This document shows, piece by piece, positions 6,672 to 17,047 of a DNA stretch of 35,158 nucleotides. Numbering within the stretch: the first letter of the stretch is position 1; the number at the start of each line of letters is the position of its first letter. The translations under genes and the position numbers were made by a program. The stretch spans positions 768 to 35,925 of the forward strand of contig QHUD01000204.1 of the NCBI GenBank assembly GCA_003221085.1, in the 5' to 3' direction. Origin of the DNA: Gemmatimonadota bacterium. Its GTDB lineage: Bacteria; Gemmatimonadota; Gemmatimonadetes; Gemmatimonadales; GWC2-71-9. A model generated the notes under the pieces. It searched no databases. It was given only the letters and a program-made list of their open reading frames with translations, and had not been told where the DNA came from.

Positions 6672-9600
6672 ATGAAATGCTTTGTCTGGTCATATGGTGT
6701 GCTCGCCACGGCGGCGTTGTTGCTCCCGGCCCGCGCGGCGACGGCGCAGGGCGTCACCTCGGCGGCGCTCACCGGGCGCCTCACCGACGAGTCGGGCGCG
6801 CCGGTCGTCAGCGCCGAGGTGGCGGTAACGAACCCGTCAACCGGCGCGCGTGCCTCCCGGCGCTCCGCGGCCGACGGGCAGTACTTCTTCGAGAACCTCG
6901 CCCCCGGCGGTCCTTACGTCGTCGAGGTCCACGCCCTGGGGTTCGGGCCGGAGAAGGCTCAAGGCGTTATGCTCACCCTCAACCAGCGTGCGATGCTCGA
7001 CTTCCACCTGAGGCGGGCCGCGGTCGAGCTGACGGGCGTGACTATCGAAGCCGAAGCGAACCCGCTGATCTCGACGTCCCGTACCGGGCCCTCGACCCTC
7101 TTGACCGCCGATGCGCTTTCACGGCTCCCGAACCTGACACGGAATTTCACCGACCTGATCCAGACGTCTCCGCTTGCCGGGACCGCCCAATCAAGCACGT
7201 CGATCGGCGGTCAAAACAATCGCTTTAACAACATTCAGATCGACGGTGGCGTGAACAACGACGTCTTCGGGCTGGCTGGCAGCGGAACGCCTGGCGGTCA
7301 GGCGAACGCCCACGCCATCTCGATCGAGGCGATTAGGGAGTATCAAATCCAGATCGCGCCCTACGACGTCCGCTCGGGCAGCTTCACGGGCGGCCTGGTC
7401 AACGCCATCACCAAGTCGGGCACCAACCAATACCACGCCTCCCTCTTCGGCTATTACATCAACCAGGAGCTGGTCGGGAAGGACACAGCCCATAACAAGG
7501 TCAGCGACTTCCTCACCGAGCAGTACGGATTCGCCGTCAGCGGGCCCATCGTGCGCGACAAGGTCCAGTTCTTCGCAACCGGCGACTGGCAGCACCGCGG
7601 TCTGCCCTTCTCGAGTCAGTTCTTGATCCGGCCCGACACGACCGGCGGGCAAGACTCGCTCGGCGTGGGCATCCGAGCGACACGCGCCGATTCGGTGATC
7701 AACACCCTGAAGACCCAGTACGGATTCGACCCCGGCGGCTTCGGTTCGCCGACCCTCGGAAACCCCGACAAGAATCTGTTCGGGAAGGTGAGCGTCCACT
7801 TCGGGACCAACAGCGATCTCGAGCTGTCGCACAATTACGTGAACGCGACCGCCGGCAACCTCACCCGCAGCCCGATCTTCGGCACACAGTTCCGCGACGG
7901 GTACCAGCTGTCGAATTCAGGGTGGGGTCAGCACAACACGACAAACACGACGCGGGCCGTCTGGAAGGCGCAGCTGTTCGAAAAGTTTTCGAACGAGCTC
8001 CTGGTGGGCCGGAACGCGATTCGCGACAAGCGCGACCTGCCGAACAACGTCCCATTGATCCTCGTCAACGGCAACCGCTCGGGCGACACGAGCTCCGTGC
8101 GGCCGGTCACCGTGTTGGCGGCCGGTTCGGACAAGTTCTCGCAGAACAACTTCCTGAACCAGGATATCTACGAGATCACGGACAACGTGACGTTTGCGTC
8201 GGGCAGACACGTGCTCACGGTGGGCACGCACAACGAGTTCTACAAGTTCTCCAACGGCTTCTTCCCGGGCTCGTTCGGGGTATGGGCGTTCACGAGCCCG
8301 GCGCAGCTCGCGGCCGGCCGTGCCTATCACTACGAGATCGCGCTCCCGGCCGACACCATCCTCAGACCGCAGGGTGCGATCGCGAACTTCAACGTGCAGC
8401 AAGTTGGCGGGTACTTGCAGGACGTCTGGGCGGCGACGCCGAAGCTCCGCGTCACCCTGGGCTTGCGGTTGGACATTCCGTTTATGGACCATCCGGTGAA
8501 AAACCCTGCTTTCGACACCATCCCGGCGTTGCCGATCAACACGTCGAACTCACCCTCCGGCAACGCCCTGTGGTCGCCACGCGTCGGTTTCAACTACGAT
8601 GCCCGGGGTGACGCATCGACGATTGTACGGGGTGGGATCGGCGTGTTCAGCGGTCGCCCACCGTACGTATGGGTGTCGAACGCGTTTGTGAACACGGGGC
8701 TTGAGCAGTTCACCCTGTCGTGCGACGGCGCTCTCGTTCCGACCACGTTTGCCGTTAACCTGCCCAGCCAGCCCAAGCTGTGCCAGGGCCAGACGACGGC
8801 GAACACCAACGCGGTGCGCACTGTCAACTACTTCGACTCGAGCTTCAAGTTTCCTCAGGATCTGAAGGTCTCGTTCGGCCTCGACAAGACGCTTCCGTGG
8901 GACGTCGTGGGAACGTTCGATTTTCTCTACACGAAGGCGGTCGAGCAGTTCTACCTCACCGACGTGAACCTGCGGGGTATCCAGGGCGCGAGCGGCGGCG
9001 AGGCCGGTCGGCCGCTGTACGGCACCATCAACGCAACCACCGGCCGGGCGACGGCCACCCGCATCGCCCCCGGCTTCAGTCAGGTGATCGAGCACAAGAA
9101 CGACAACCGCGACCGGTCGTTCTTCGTCACGGGGCAGTTTCAGAAGGTCGCGGGCCGCGCGTCGTTCAACGTTGGGTACACCTATTCGCACACCGAGGAC
9201 GTCATCTCGCTCACGTCGTCCATCGCGAGCTCGAACCTGAACTTCGGAGCGCTGGACGGGACGCTCAACAACCGCAATCTCCGCACCTCGGCGTTCGACA
9301 CGCCGCACAAGGTCACGGCGAGCGGGACTGTGAACCTTCCAGGTAACGTGGACGTCTCGCTCGTGTACATCGGGTTCTCCGGGTTCCCGTTCAGCTACAT
9401 GGTCCAAGGCGACGCCAACGCGGACGGGATCTCAGGGAACGATATGATCTACGTGCCGCGGAGCCGCAGCGACATCACGCTGGTGGACACGACGACGGCG
9501 AACTGGAACGCGCTGGACAGCTACATTAGGGGCGAGGACTGCCTGAACAACAATCGGGGTCGTCTCCTGCCGCGCAACTCGTGCCGGAACCCATGGCAGA

Positions 9601-9884
9601 ACTTCTTGAACGCCCGAGTCGTGAAGCCAATCCCCACGACCAGAGGCCAGTCGGTCGAGCTATCGATCGATCTGTTCAACATTTTGAACTTGCTCAACTC
9701 CCGCTGGGGTCGGATCAAGCAGACGGCCCAGTTCGAAGAGCAACCCATGCTCACGCAGACGGGCTACGACGCGGTGAACCAGCGAGGCATCTATCGCCTG
9801 CTCCTGCCGACGCGACCGGCCGTGTTGTCGAACTCTCTGTCGAGTCGCTGGCGCCTGCAGATGGGACTGCGGTACAGCTTCTAG
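6672..9884 (+). CDS. Oar-like TonB-dependent outer-membrane receptor
   Basis: The 1070-residue protein starts with a signal peptide (hydrophobic core to about residue 22, ending in ARAATAQG). A carboxypeptidase-regulatory-like beta domain follows (about 30-115, GRLTDESGAPVVSAEVAVTN and DGQYFFENLAPGGPYVVEV). Next are a plug domain (about 130-255, including INTxx-type SIGGQNNRFNNIQIDGG and FTGGLVNAITKSGTNQYHAS) and a long beta-barrel ending in the aromatic LQMGLRYSF. This architecture is that of the Oar/RagA-like receptors that take up large substrates such as peptides or glycans using TonB energy. No SusD-like partner, TonB or regulator lies beside it, so the substrate is unknown. It is transcribed alone and meets lptG tail to tail. 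Confidence 0.92.
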   Translation: MKCFVWSYGVLATAALLLPARAATAQGVTSAALTGRLTDESGAPVVSAEVAVTNPSTGARASRRSAADGQYFFENLAPGGPYVVEVHALGFGPEKAQGVMLTLNQRAMLDFHLRRAAVELTGVTIEAEANPLISTSRTGPSTLLTADALSRLPNLTRNFTDLIQTSPLAGTAQSSTSIGGQNNRFNNIQIDGGVNNDVFGLAGSGTPGGQANAHAISIEAIREYQIQIAPYDVRSGSFTGGLVNAITKSGTNQYHASLFGYYINQELVGKDTAHNKVSDFLTEQYGFAVSGPIVRDKVQFFATGDWQHRGLPFSSQFLIRPDTTGGQDSLGVGIRATRADSVINTLKTQYGFDPGGFGSPTLGNPDKNLFGKVSVHFGTNSDLELSHNYVNATAGNLTRSPIFGTQFRDGYQLSNSGWGQHNTTNTTRAVWKAQLFEKFSNELLVGRNAIRDKRDLPNNVPLILVNGNRSGDTSSVRPVTVLAAGSDKFSQNNFLNQDIYEITDNVTFASGRHVLTVGTHNEFYKFSNGFFPGSFGVWAFTSPAQLAAGRAYHYEIALPADTILRPQGAIANFNVQQVGGYLQDVWAATPKLRVTLGLRLDIPFMDHPVKNPAFDTIPALPINTSNSPSGNALWSPRVGFNYDARGDASTIVRGGIGVFSGRPPYVWVSNAFVNTGLEQFTLSCDGALVPTTFAVNLPSQPKLCQGQTTANTNAVRTVNYFDSSFKFPQDLKVSFGLDKTLPWDVVGTFDFLYTKAVEQFYLTDVNLRGIQGASGGEAGRPLYGTINATTGRATATRIAPGFSQVIEHKNDNRDRSFFVTGQFQKVAGRASFNVGYTYSHTEDVISLTSSIASSNLNFGALDGTLNNRNLRTSAFDTPHKVTASGTVNLPGNVDVSLVYIGFSGFPFSYMVQGDANADGISGNDMIYVPRSRSDITLVDTTTANWNALDSYIRGEDCLNNNRGRLLPRNSCRNPWQNFLNARVVKPIPTTRGQSVELSIDLFNILNLLNSRWGRIKQTAQFEEQPMLTQTGYDAVNQRGIYRLLLPTRPAVLSNSLSSRWRLQMGLRYSF

Positions 9885-9901
9885 CAGGTGAACCTGTGTG
9901 G

Positions 9902-9932
9902 GAAGGGCGGAGGGCTCGGCTCTCTGCCCTTC
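9902..9932. terminator. stem-loop between convergent receptor and lptG genes
   Basis: GAAGGGCGGAG (9902-9912) pairs with CTCTGCCCTTC (9922-9932), 11 pairs with one G-U wobble, around a nine-base loop. It sits in the 61-base convergent gap and could terminate transcription from both sides. There is no clear T-run, so it is not a textbook intrinsic terminator. Confidence 0.5.
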
Positions 9933-9945
9933 GCGTTCACTGGGG

Positions 9946-11037
9946 TCAGGTCTGAGCCTTCCGCCACAACCACACACCCGCCGCCCCGAATAGCACGTTC
10001 GGCACCCACGCCGCGAAGGCCGGCGGCAGGGCTCCGCCCGCACCCACCGCCTTCGACAGCTGGAACATCAGCAGGTCCACGAACGTCGTGGCGAGGCATA
10101 CCGCCACTCCCCACGCCATGCCGCTCCGCGGGGTGGAGATCGCGAGCGGCGCCCCGAACAGCGCGATGACGATACAGGCGAACGGCACCGAGAGCTTGAG
10201 CGCCCGCTCCACCCGCAGCTTTTTCGTGTCCGAGCCGGAGCGCGACAGCGCGTCGACGTAGCGCCCCAGCTCCGCGTAGCGCATCTCGTCCGGTGCCTTG
10301 GGCTCGGCCAGGAGGGCGGTGGGCGTCTCGCGCAGGCTCGTGATCCTGAGCGAGTCGAACGTGAAGGTCGTCTCCCGCCCGGGGCCGAGCAGGTAGCGCA
10401 CCGCGCCCTTGCCGAGCGTCCAGCCGCGCGCCTGCCGTGCCGTGTCGTACGTCGCGCGTTGCGCCGCGACCAGGATCGTCGGGTAGTCCTCCCCCGTGCC
10501 CCCGCGCTCCATGATCGGATCCCGCATGTCCGCCCCGCTCGTCCTGAGCTCCAGCGAGCGGATCGAGTACACCCAACCGCTGTCGGCGCGGTAGACGAAG
10601 GGCGAGAAGCGCGAGATCGTCGGGCGGGCGGTTTTCTCCCCCAAGAGCTCGGCGCGCCGGGCCGAGGCGCCGGGGGCGAGCTCGGTGAGCCCCAGATCGA
10701 GCAGCACCGCCGCGAGCGAGGCGACGAGCAGCGGCCGCACCACCCGATGGAACGAGATCCCCGAGGCCTTGGCCGCGGTCAGCTCCGAGTGGCGACCGAG
10801 CGCGCCGACCGTGAACACCACGGCGAACAGCACCGCCACCGGGAGCACCAGCGAGATCGTCTCCGGCAGATAGAACAGGTAAGAATACGCGACACGCGCC
10901 TTCGAAATGCCGCGGCCGAAATAGGCGTCGAACTTGTCGGCCAGATCGATCACCATCACCAGGAAGGGGAATCCCAACGCCGCCAGGAGACACACCTTGG
11001 TCCACTCGCGCAGGACGTAGCGATCGAGCGTGTTCAT
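9946..11037 (-). CDS. lptG: LPS export permease LptG
   Basis: This 363-residue inner-membrane protein of the LptF/LptG (YjgP/YjgQ) family would form, with LptF and the LptB ATPase, the ABC transporter that extracts lipopolysaccharide for transport to the outer membrane. It has the N-terminal pattern MNTLDRYVLREWTKVCLLA, LPETISLVLPVAVLFAVVFTVGALGRHSELTAAKASGIS (TM2-TM3 with the coupling-helix region), a periplasmic jellyroll domain and three C-terminal helices. The start ATG overlaps the lptF stop as ATGA, so the two subunits are coupled. The LptG rather than LptF assignment comes from gene order and the MxxLDRY start; the families are close. Confidence 0.88.
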   Translation of the reverse strand: MNTLDRYVLREWTKVCLLAALGFPFLVMVIDLADKFDAYFGRGISKARVAYSYLFYLPETISLVLPVAVLFAVVFTVGALGRHSELTAAKASGISFHRVVRPLLVASLAAVLLDLGLTELAPGASARRAELLGEKTARPTISRFSPFVYRADSGWVYSIRSLELRTSGADMRDPIMERGGTGEDYPTILVAAQRATYDTARQARGWTLGKGAVRYLLGPGRETTFTFDSLRITSLRETPTALLAEPKAPDEMRYAELGRYVDALSRSGSDTKKLRVERALKLSVPFACIVIALFGAPLAISTPRSGMAWGVAVCLATTFVDLLMFQLSKAVGAGGALPPAFAAWVPNVLFGAAGVWLWRKAQT

Positions 11038-12551
11038 GGGACGCTGCGCCAGCGCGGTCGGAGCAGGGAGCCGGGCCAACGGATCACACCCGCGACCATG
11101 TCGACGACGTCGCTCCAGTCTCCGCCGTGGGGCGCGTTGCCGGGCTTGCGGATGCGCCACAGGCCGATCAGGCCGGCGGTCGCGAAGATCAAGTTCGGCG
11201 TCCACATCGCCAGGAACGGCGTCACGACCAGGCGGTCGCCAAGCTCCTCGCCGACGATCAGGCCGACGTAATAGACGGTGAACACCGCGACGCTCATCCC
11301 GATCACCAGCCCCACACCGCCGCGCTGGAACCGCAGCGCCACGGGCACGCCCACCAGCGCGAACACCAGGCACGCGGTCGCGATGGCGTATTTCTTCTGA
11401 ATCTCGACCTCGTAGGTCGCCTCGCGACTGCGGGCGTCGTGGAGCCGCTGCTCTTCGCCGACACCCGCGCCCGGGGTGACGTACAGCTGGGGTACGGGGC
11501 GGCCCGTGGGGGGTGGTGGTGTGGCCTGCGGCGTCTGGGCATGGGCCTCCGGCGGCAAGAGCCAGGCGGCGAGCCGCCGCAGCGCCCGGCAGTAGACACC
11601 GGGGGGCGCGGTGTCGGGCACGTACGCCACTGGCGGTGGCCCCACGGGCGCGAGCCCCGCCAGCCGGTGCAGATCGTTCTCGATCACCAGCCGCGCGTCT
11701 TCGGCCGCCTGGCTGGCATCGCGCCGGGCCGCCGCGGCGGCCAGGCGCATCTCGCACGTGGACATCTCGCGGTCGCTCTTGTAGGTGTCGTGCTCCGTCT
11801 GGGTGAAAATGTTTCCCACGCCCGAGACCCGCATGCGGTTGGTGCGAAAGAAGGTGCGGTTGAACTGCGTCGGGTCCGTGCGATTGACTTCCTCGATGTC
11901 TCCGTCCGCGAGCGTCAGGAACAGATCCCGCCCACCGCCGGCATACGCCATCCGCCCGCTGTCCGCGGTGACGATGCGCCGGCGCTCGGCGTCGCTCAGG
12001 TCGTAGAGCGTTACGTCTTTGAGCTTGTTCGTATTGCCGTCGATGCGCGAAGCGCGCAGGAACGTCTGCCCCGGCACGACCTCGTTGATCACCTGCTCCT
12101 TGAGCGTCAACGACGGCTTCTTGCGTGCGATGTCCACCTGCAGGGTGCGGAGCGCGTGGTTGGTGCGGGGGAGCAGCTGGTCGTTCCATAAGAACGACAG
12201 CAGCGCGACGCCGGTCGCGCCCGCGAGCACCGGCGCGACCAGACGCGCGACGCTGACGCCCCCGGCCTGCAGCGCCGTGATCTCGTTGTCGCCCGCGAGT
12301 CGCGTGAACACGTGCAGCACCGCGACCAGCACCGCCATCGGCAGCGTTACGGCCACGATAAACGGCAGCGAGAGCACGAACACTTCGGCGATCACACCCG
12401 CGGGCAGCCCCTTCCCGAGCAGGCCGGAGAGCTGCTTGGCGACCTGCTGGATGAGCATCAGCGAGGTGAGCGCCGCCAGGGCGAAGCCGAGCGGCGCGAT
12501 GTGTTGACGCAGGAGATACCGGCTGACGGTGCGCACGATCAGTGGCGCCAT
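11034..12551 (-). CDS. lptF: LPS export permease LptF, with enlarged periplasmic domain
   Basis: This 505-residue LptF/LptG-family protein starts IVRTVSRYLLRQHIAPLGFA and has the conserved LPFIVAVTLPMAVLVAVLHVFTRLAGDNEITALQAGGVS segment, a beta-rich periplasmic domain and C-terminal helices. It is much longer than the usual about 360 residues. The extra length lies in the periplasmic part (about 250-385): an Ala/Arg-rich helical stretch with two cysteines and a proline-rich linker (HAQTPQATPPPPTGRPVPQL). Part of that linker (VTPGAG) coincides with a half copy of the GC palindrome. It is divergent from the M28 peptidase gene, whose start lies about 41 bases away. Confidence 0.9.
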   Translation of the reverse strand: MAPLIVRTVSRYLLRQHIAPLGFALAALTSLMLIQQVAKQLSGLLGKGLPAGVIAEVFVLSLPFIVAVTLPMAVLVAVLHVFTRLAGDNEITALQAGGVSVARLVAPVLAGATGVALLSFLWNDQLLPRTNHALRTLQVDIARKKPSLTLKEQVINEVVPGQTFLRASRIDGNTNKLKDVTLYDLSDAERRRIVTADSGRMAYAGGGRDLFLTLADGDIEEVNRTDPTQFNRTFFRTNRMRVSGVGNIFTQTEHDTYKSDREMSTCEMRLAAAAARRDASQAAEDARLVIENDLHRLAGLAPVGPPPVAYVPDTAPPGVYCRALRRLAAWLLPPEAHAQTPQATPPPPTGRPVPQLYVTPGAGVGEEQRLHDARSREATYEVEIQKKYAIATACLVFALVGVPVALRFQRGGVGLVIGMSVAVFTVYYVGLIVGEELGDRLVVTPFLAMWTPNLIFATAGLIGLWRIRKPGNAPHGGDWSDVVDMVAGVIRWPGSLLRPRWRSVP

Positions 12552-12592
12552 TATATTCGGAAGTCCAAGTCTCTACAAGACATCACTACCCT

Positions 12593-13522
12593 GTGACCAT
12601 CCGAAAGAGCCACCTCTGGCGCGCGGCCGCGTGTCTCGCGCTTGGCATCGCCTGCACCGCGCGCGGCGGAGCGAGCCGCCCGCGCGAGTTCGCCGGCGCG
12701 CGCGCCTTCGGGTACCTCGAGCAGCAGATGCAATTCGGCCCGCGGGTGCCCGGGACGCCGGCGCACGAGCGCACCGGCGATTGGATTCTGCAACGGCTCC
12801 GTGCGACGGCCGACACGGTGGTTGTTCAGCAGATTGCCTTCAAGACTCGGACCGGTCAGGTCTTGCACCTGCGCAACTTCTTCGCCCGCTTCCGACCGGC
12901 GGCCACGGAGCGGGTGCTGTTCCTCGCCCACTGGGACTCCCGTCCCCACGCCGACCAGAGCCAGAACCTGGGCCAGCAGCGCCTTCCGGTCCCCGGAGCG
13001 AACGACGGCGCGTCGGGCGTGGCCCTCCTGCTCGGAGTCGCCGACGTGCTCAAGGCGAAGCCGCCCGCCGTCGGCGTGGATCTGCTGTTCACGGATGGCG
13101 AGGACTACGGCACGTCGTGGTCCGCGTGGGAGGCCGATACGAGCGATGTCCTGATCGGCTCCCGCTACTTCGCGGCCCACCAGCCCTCGGGCTACCAGCC
13201 CCTCTTCGCGGTGCTGTTCGACATGGTGGCGGACAAGGACCAGCAGTTCTACTACGAGGGCAATTCCCAGGCTTTCGCCCCCGAAGTGGTCGACCGGGTG
13301 TGGCGCACCGCCGCTGATTTGGGGTACAGCCGCGTTTTCATTCCTGGCGTGAAGCCGACATTGACCGACGATCACGTTGCCCTGCAGAAGGCAGGCATCC
13401 ACGCGATCGACGTCGTGGACTTCGATTACCCGTACTGGCACACGACGGAAGACACCATCGACAAGGTGAGCGCGGCGTCTTTGCAAGTTGTCGGTGATGT
13501 CGCGGTGGCGCTGGTGCGGTAA
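12593..13522 (+). CDS. M28 family metallopeptidase, glutaminyl-cyclase-like, exported
   Basis: The 309-residue protein has all five metal-binding/catalytic positions of the M28 zinc fold: H113 (FLAHWDSRPHAD), D138 (PGANDGASG), E170 (FTDGEDYG), D200 (VLFDMVADKD) and H283 (YWHTTEDT). The spacing and the WDSRP motif are those of the glutaminyl-peptide cyclotransferase-like subgroup, so it may be an aminopeptidase or a cyclase of N-terminal Gln. A GTG at 12593 gives a charged start, a hydrophobic stretch and LGIAC at residue 21, a possible lipobox, so it may be a lipoprotein. An earlier GTG (12542) would overlap lptF and lacks signal-peptide logic. Confidence 0.88.
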   Translation: MTIRKSHLWRAAACLALGIACTARGGASRPREFAGARAFGYLEQQMQFGPRVPGTPAHERTGDWILQRLRATADTVVVQQIAFKTRTGQVLHLRNFFARFRPAATERVLFLAHWDSRPHADQSQNLGQQRLPVPGANDGASGVALLLGVADVLKAKPPAVGVDLLFTDGEDYGTSWSAWEADTSDVLIGSRYFAAHQPSGYQPLFAVLFDMVADKDQQFYYEGNSQAFAPEVVDRVWRTAADLGYSRVFIPGVKPTLTDDHVALQKAGIHAIDVVDFDYPYWHTTEDTIDKVSAASLQVVGDVAVALVR

Positions 13523-13704
13523 CCAATGCGGAATGCGGAGTGTGGAATGCGGAATTGAAGGGAGAGGTCAAGCCGCGACACGACGCTTCCACTGACATTC
13601 CGCACTTCGCATTCCGCATTCCGCACTCGTGACCCGCAATCTTTCGGCGCTGCGTGCATCGAACGGATGACGTGAGCTGGCAAGGGCACCGTTAGTGTGT
13701 CCCG
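13523..13704. repeat. intergenic short-word repeat with inverted arms
   Basis: The gap between the M28 and ComEA-like genes contains an array of a GGAATGCG-type word in one orientation (about 13525-13556) and its reverse complement (ATTCCGCA, about 13596-13626) some 40 bases later. The arms could fold into a long imperfect hairpin. The same word recurs at 30704-30738. No gene is seen in the gap. Confidence 0.75.
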
Positions 13705-14106
13705 GTGGATGATCGCCGCGCCGCCCTCCTGCTCGCCCTCCTCGCCCTCGCGGGCGCAGCTGTGCGCTTGGCGCTCGCGCCCGTCACAGCCGCGGCGCCC
13801 GGTGACGTGCAGCTCGTGTCCGTCGATACGCCGCCCACCGGCCGGCTGTCTGTCACCGCGCGCAGCGCCGCCCGGCTCGCGCGGCCGCTGCTCCCGGGTG
13901 AGCGGGTCGACCTCGACCGCGCCGACGTGACCGAGATCACGCGTCTCCCACGAATCGGTCCCGCCTTTGCGCAGCGGATTGTCGCTTGGCGTGAGGAGCA
14001 CGGTGCGTTCGGCGGGCTGGCGCGGTTCGACAGTGTGCCCGGGGTGGGTCCGAAGCTGGTCGAGGCGCTCCGACCCTACGTGATGTTTTCGGGGGTGACG
14101 CCGTGA
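13705..14106 (+). CDS. ComEA-like helix-hairpin-helix protein
   Basis: This 133-residue protein has a single N-terminal membrane anchor (ALLLALLALAGAAVRLAL) and a C-terminal tandem helix-hairpin-helix domain: LDRADVTEITRLPRIGPAFA, then FGGLARFDSVPGVGPKLVEALRPY. This is the ComEA DNA-binding layout, a membrane-anchored double-stranded DNA receptor used in natural transformation, where type IV pili bring DNA to the surface. It lies directly before pilB, which fits. The GTG start at 13705 is the only reasonable one. A general HhH protein with another DNA role remains possible. Confidence 0.85.
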   Translation: MDDRRAALLLALLALAGAAVRLALAPVTAAAPGDVQLVSVDTPPTGRLSVTARSAARLARPLLPGERVDLDRADVTEITRLPRIGPAFAQRIVAWREEHGAFGGLARFDSVPGVGPKLVEALRPYVMFSGVTP

Positions 14107-14117
14107 CGGGGAGCGAC

Positions 14118-14158
14118 CTCCACAACCTCCCCCAACCTCCTCAACCTCCACAACCTGC
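14118..14158. repeat. CAACCTCC word array upstream of pilB
   Basis: Four to five imperfect copies of the word CAACCTCC (with CTCCACAACCTCC at both ends) fill the short gap after the ComEA-like gene. The strand is pyrimidine-rich. The function is unknown. Confidence 0.7.
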
Positions 14159-14169
14159 CCCGCTCGGGG

Positions 14170-14197
14170 TTGACTTCCCCCCGTCGCCCCATATGTT
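14170..14197 (+). promoter_or_regulatory. candidate promoter of the pilB operon
   Basis: TTGACT (14170-14175), a 16-base spacer and TATGTT (14192-14197) make a good housekeeping-type promoter. It abuts the ATG chosen for pilB. If this promoter is used, the transcript would begin inside or after that ATG, so translation would have to start at a later codon such as the TTG at 14219. The upstream ComEA-like gene may alternatively be cotranscribed. Confidence 0.5.
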
Positions 14198-15930
14198 ATG
14201 CTGTTCATTTTCAACGAGTTGCGTACGGCGACCGCAGCAGCCACCTCCGACAAGCTGGGTGAGATCCTCCTCCGGGAGGGGCTGATCACCCAGGACCAGC
14301 TCAAAAAGGCCCTCCTCGAGCAGAAAAACACGGGGATGCGCCTGGGCTATACCCTGGTGAAGCTGGGCTTCGTCGAGGAGACCGAGATCTCCAAGATGCT
14401 GGCCCGCCAGTACCGCATGCCGGCGGTCGACCTCTCCCGCTTCGAGGTGGACCCCAAGATCATCAAGCTGCTTCCCCCCGACGTCGCGACCAAGCACACC
14501 GTCCTGCCGCTCAAGCGCGAGGGCCGGACCCTCACGGTCGCGATCGCGGACCCGAACAACGTCACGGCGATCGAGGACATCAAGTTCATCACCCGCTGCG
14601 ACGTGTTCCCGGTGATTGCGGGCGAGTACACCCTCCGGAACGCGATCGAGAAGTACTACCAGCAATCCGACGCCCAGCTGCAGACGCTGCTCAAGGACAT
14701 CGAGGCCGCGGACGACCTCGAGGTCGTCGAGGAGCAGACGGACGATGACGTCAAAGCGCAGGACCTGGCCGACGACGCGCCGGTGGTGAAGTTGATCAAC
14801 GGGTTGCTCACGGACGCGGTGAAGCGCGGGGCGTCGGACATTCACATCGAGCCGTTCGAGCACGAGATGCGGGTGCGCTACCGCGTGGACGGGGCGCTGC
14901 ACGAGGTGATGAAGCCGCCGATCAAGATGCGCGCGGCGTTGACGTCACGCATCAAGATCATGGCGCAGCTGAACATCGCGGAGCGTCGCGTGCCGCAGGA
15001 CGGGCGCATCAAGCTCAAGTTCGGCGCCAAGGTCATCGATTACCGCGTCTCGACCCTGCCCGTGCTGTTCGGCGAGAAGATCGTGCTCCGGATTCTCGAC
15101 AAGGGCAACCTGACGCTGGATCTGACGAAGTTCGGCTTCGAGCCCAAGGCCGAGGGGGAGCTGTTGCGGGCGATCCTGAACCCGTACGGCATGGTGCTGG
15201 TGACGGGCCCGACGGGGTCGGGCAAGACGACCACCTTGTACTCGGCGCTGTCGCGCATCAACCAGATCGACGTGAACATCATGACCGCCGAGGATCCCGT
15301 CGAGTACAACCTGATGGGGATCAATCAGGTGCTGGTGCGCAACGACGTGGGGATGACGTTCGCGGCGGCGTTGAAGGCATTTCTGCGGCAGGACCCGAAC
15401 ATCATCATGGTGGGCGAGATCCGCGATCTCGAGACCGGATCGATCGCGATCAAGGCGGCCCTCACGGGTCACCTGGTGCTCTCGACGCTCCACACCAACG
15501 ACGCGCCGTCCACGGTGACCCGCATGATCGACATGGGGATCGAGCCGTTCAACGTGGCGAGCGCGGTCAACCTGATCGTGGCGCAGCGCCTCGTGCGCCG
15601 CGTGTGCTCCGAGTGCAAGCAGGAGCACACCTACACGGCCGAGGAGATTCATGCGTTCGGCATCGCGCCCGCGGAAGCGGCGAAGCTGACGTTTTACAAA
15701 GGCGCGGGCTGCGACACCTGCAGCGGCTCGGGGTACAAGGGCCGGCAGGGGCTGTACGAGGTCATGGCCATGACCAGCGCCGTGCGGCGTATGGTCCTGA
15801 AGGGCGGTTCGACCGAGGAGCTGCGGGAGCAGGCGGTGAAGGACGGCATGCTCACCCTGCGGATGGACGGCATGCTGAAGGTGAAGCGCGGCATCACCAC
15901 CCTGGAAGAAGTCGTCAAGGAGACAGCGGC

Positions 15931-15934
<4 letters not shown>
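14198..15934 (+). CDS. pilB: type IV pilus assembly ATPase PilB
   Basis: This 578-residue hexameric ATPase powers pilus extension. An N-terminal MshEN/GspE-N domain (about 18-160: KLGEILLREGLITQDQLKKA) precedes the ATPase core with Walker A GPTGSGKTT (about 337-345), Asp box TAEDPVEY, Walker B IIMVGEIRD and His box STLHTNDAPSTVTRM. The zinc-binding tetracysteine is present (CSECK about 470, CDTCSGSGYKGRQG), as in PilB/GspE. The ATG at 14198 is the first in frame, though the conserved part begins about residue 16 and a TTG at 14219 is an alternative. The stop overlaps pilT as ATGA. It is cotranscribed with pilT and pilC. Confidence 0.95.
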
Positions 15935-17026
<1,092 letters not shown>

Positions 17027-17047
17027 GCGCCCCGGAGGGAGTGAGCT

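Noticed and set aside
9946..12189. Apparent 747-residue fusion upstream of and including LptG
   Set aside because: The N-terminal half is an out-of-frame reading of lptF; LptG begins at the ATG at 11037 with the family N-terminus.
13523..13704. A structured RNA or riboswitch in the gap after the M28 gene
   Set aside because: The inverted words can fold, but the sequence is a simple word repeat and matches no RNA class that I know.
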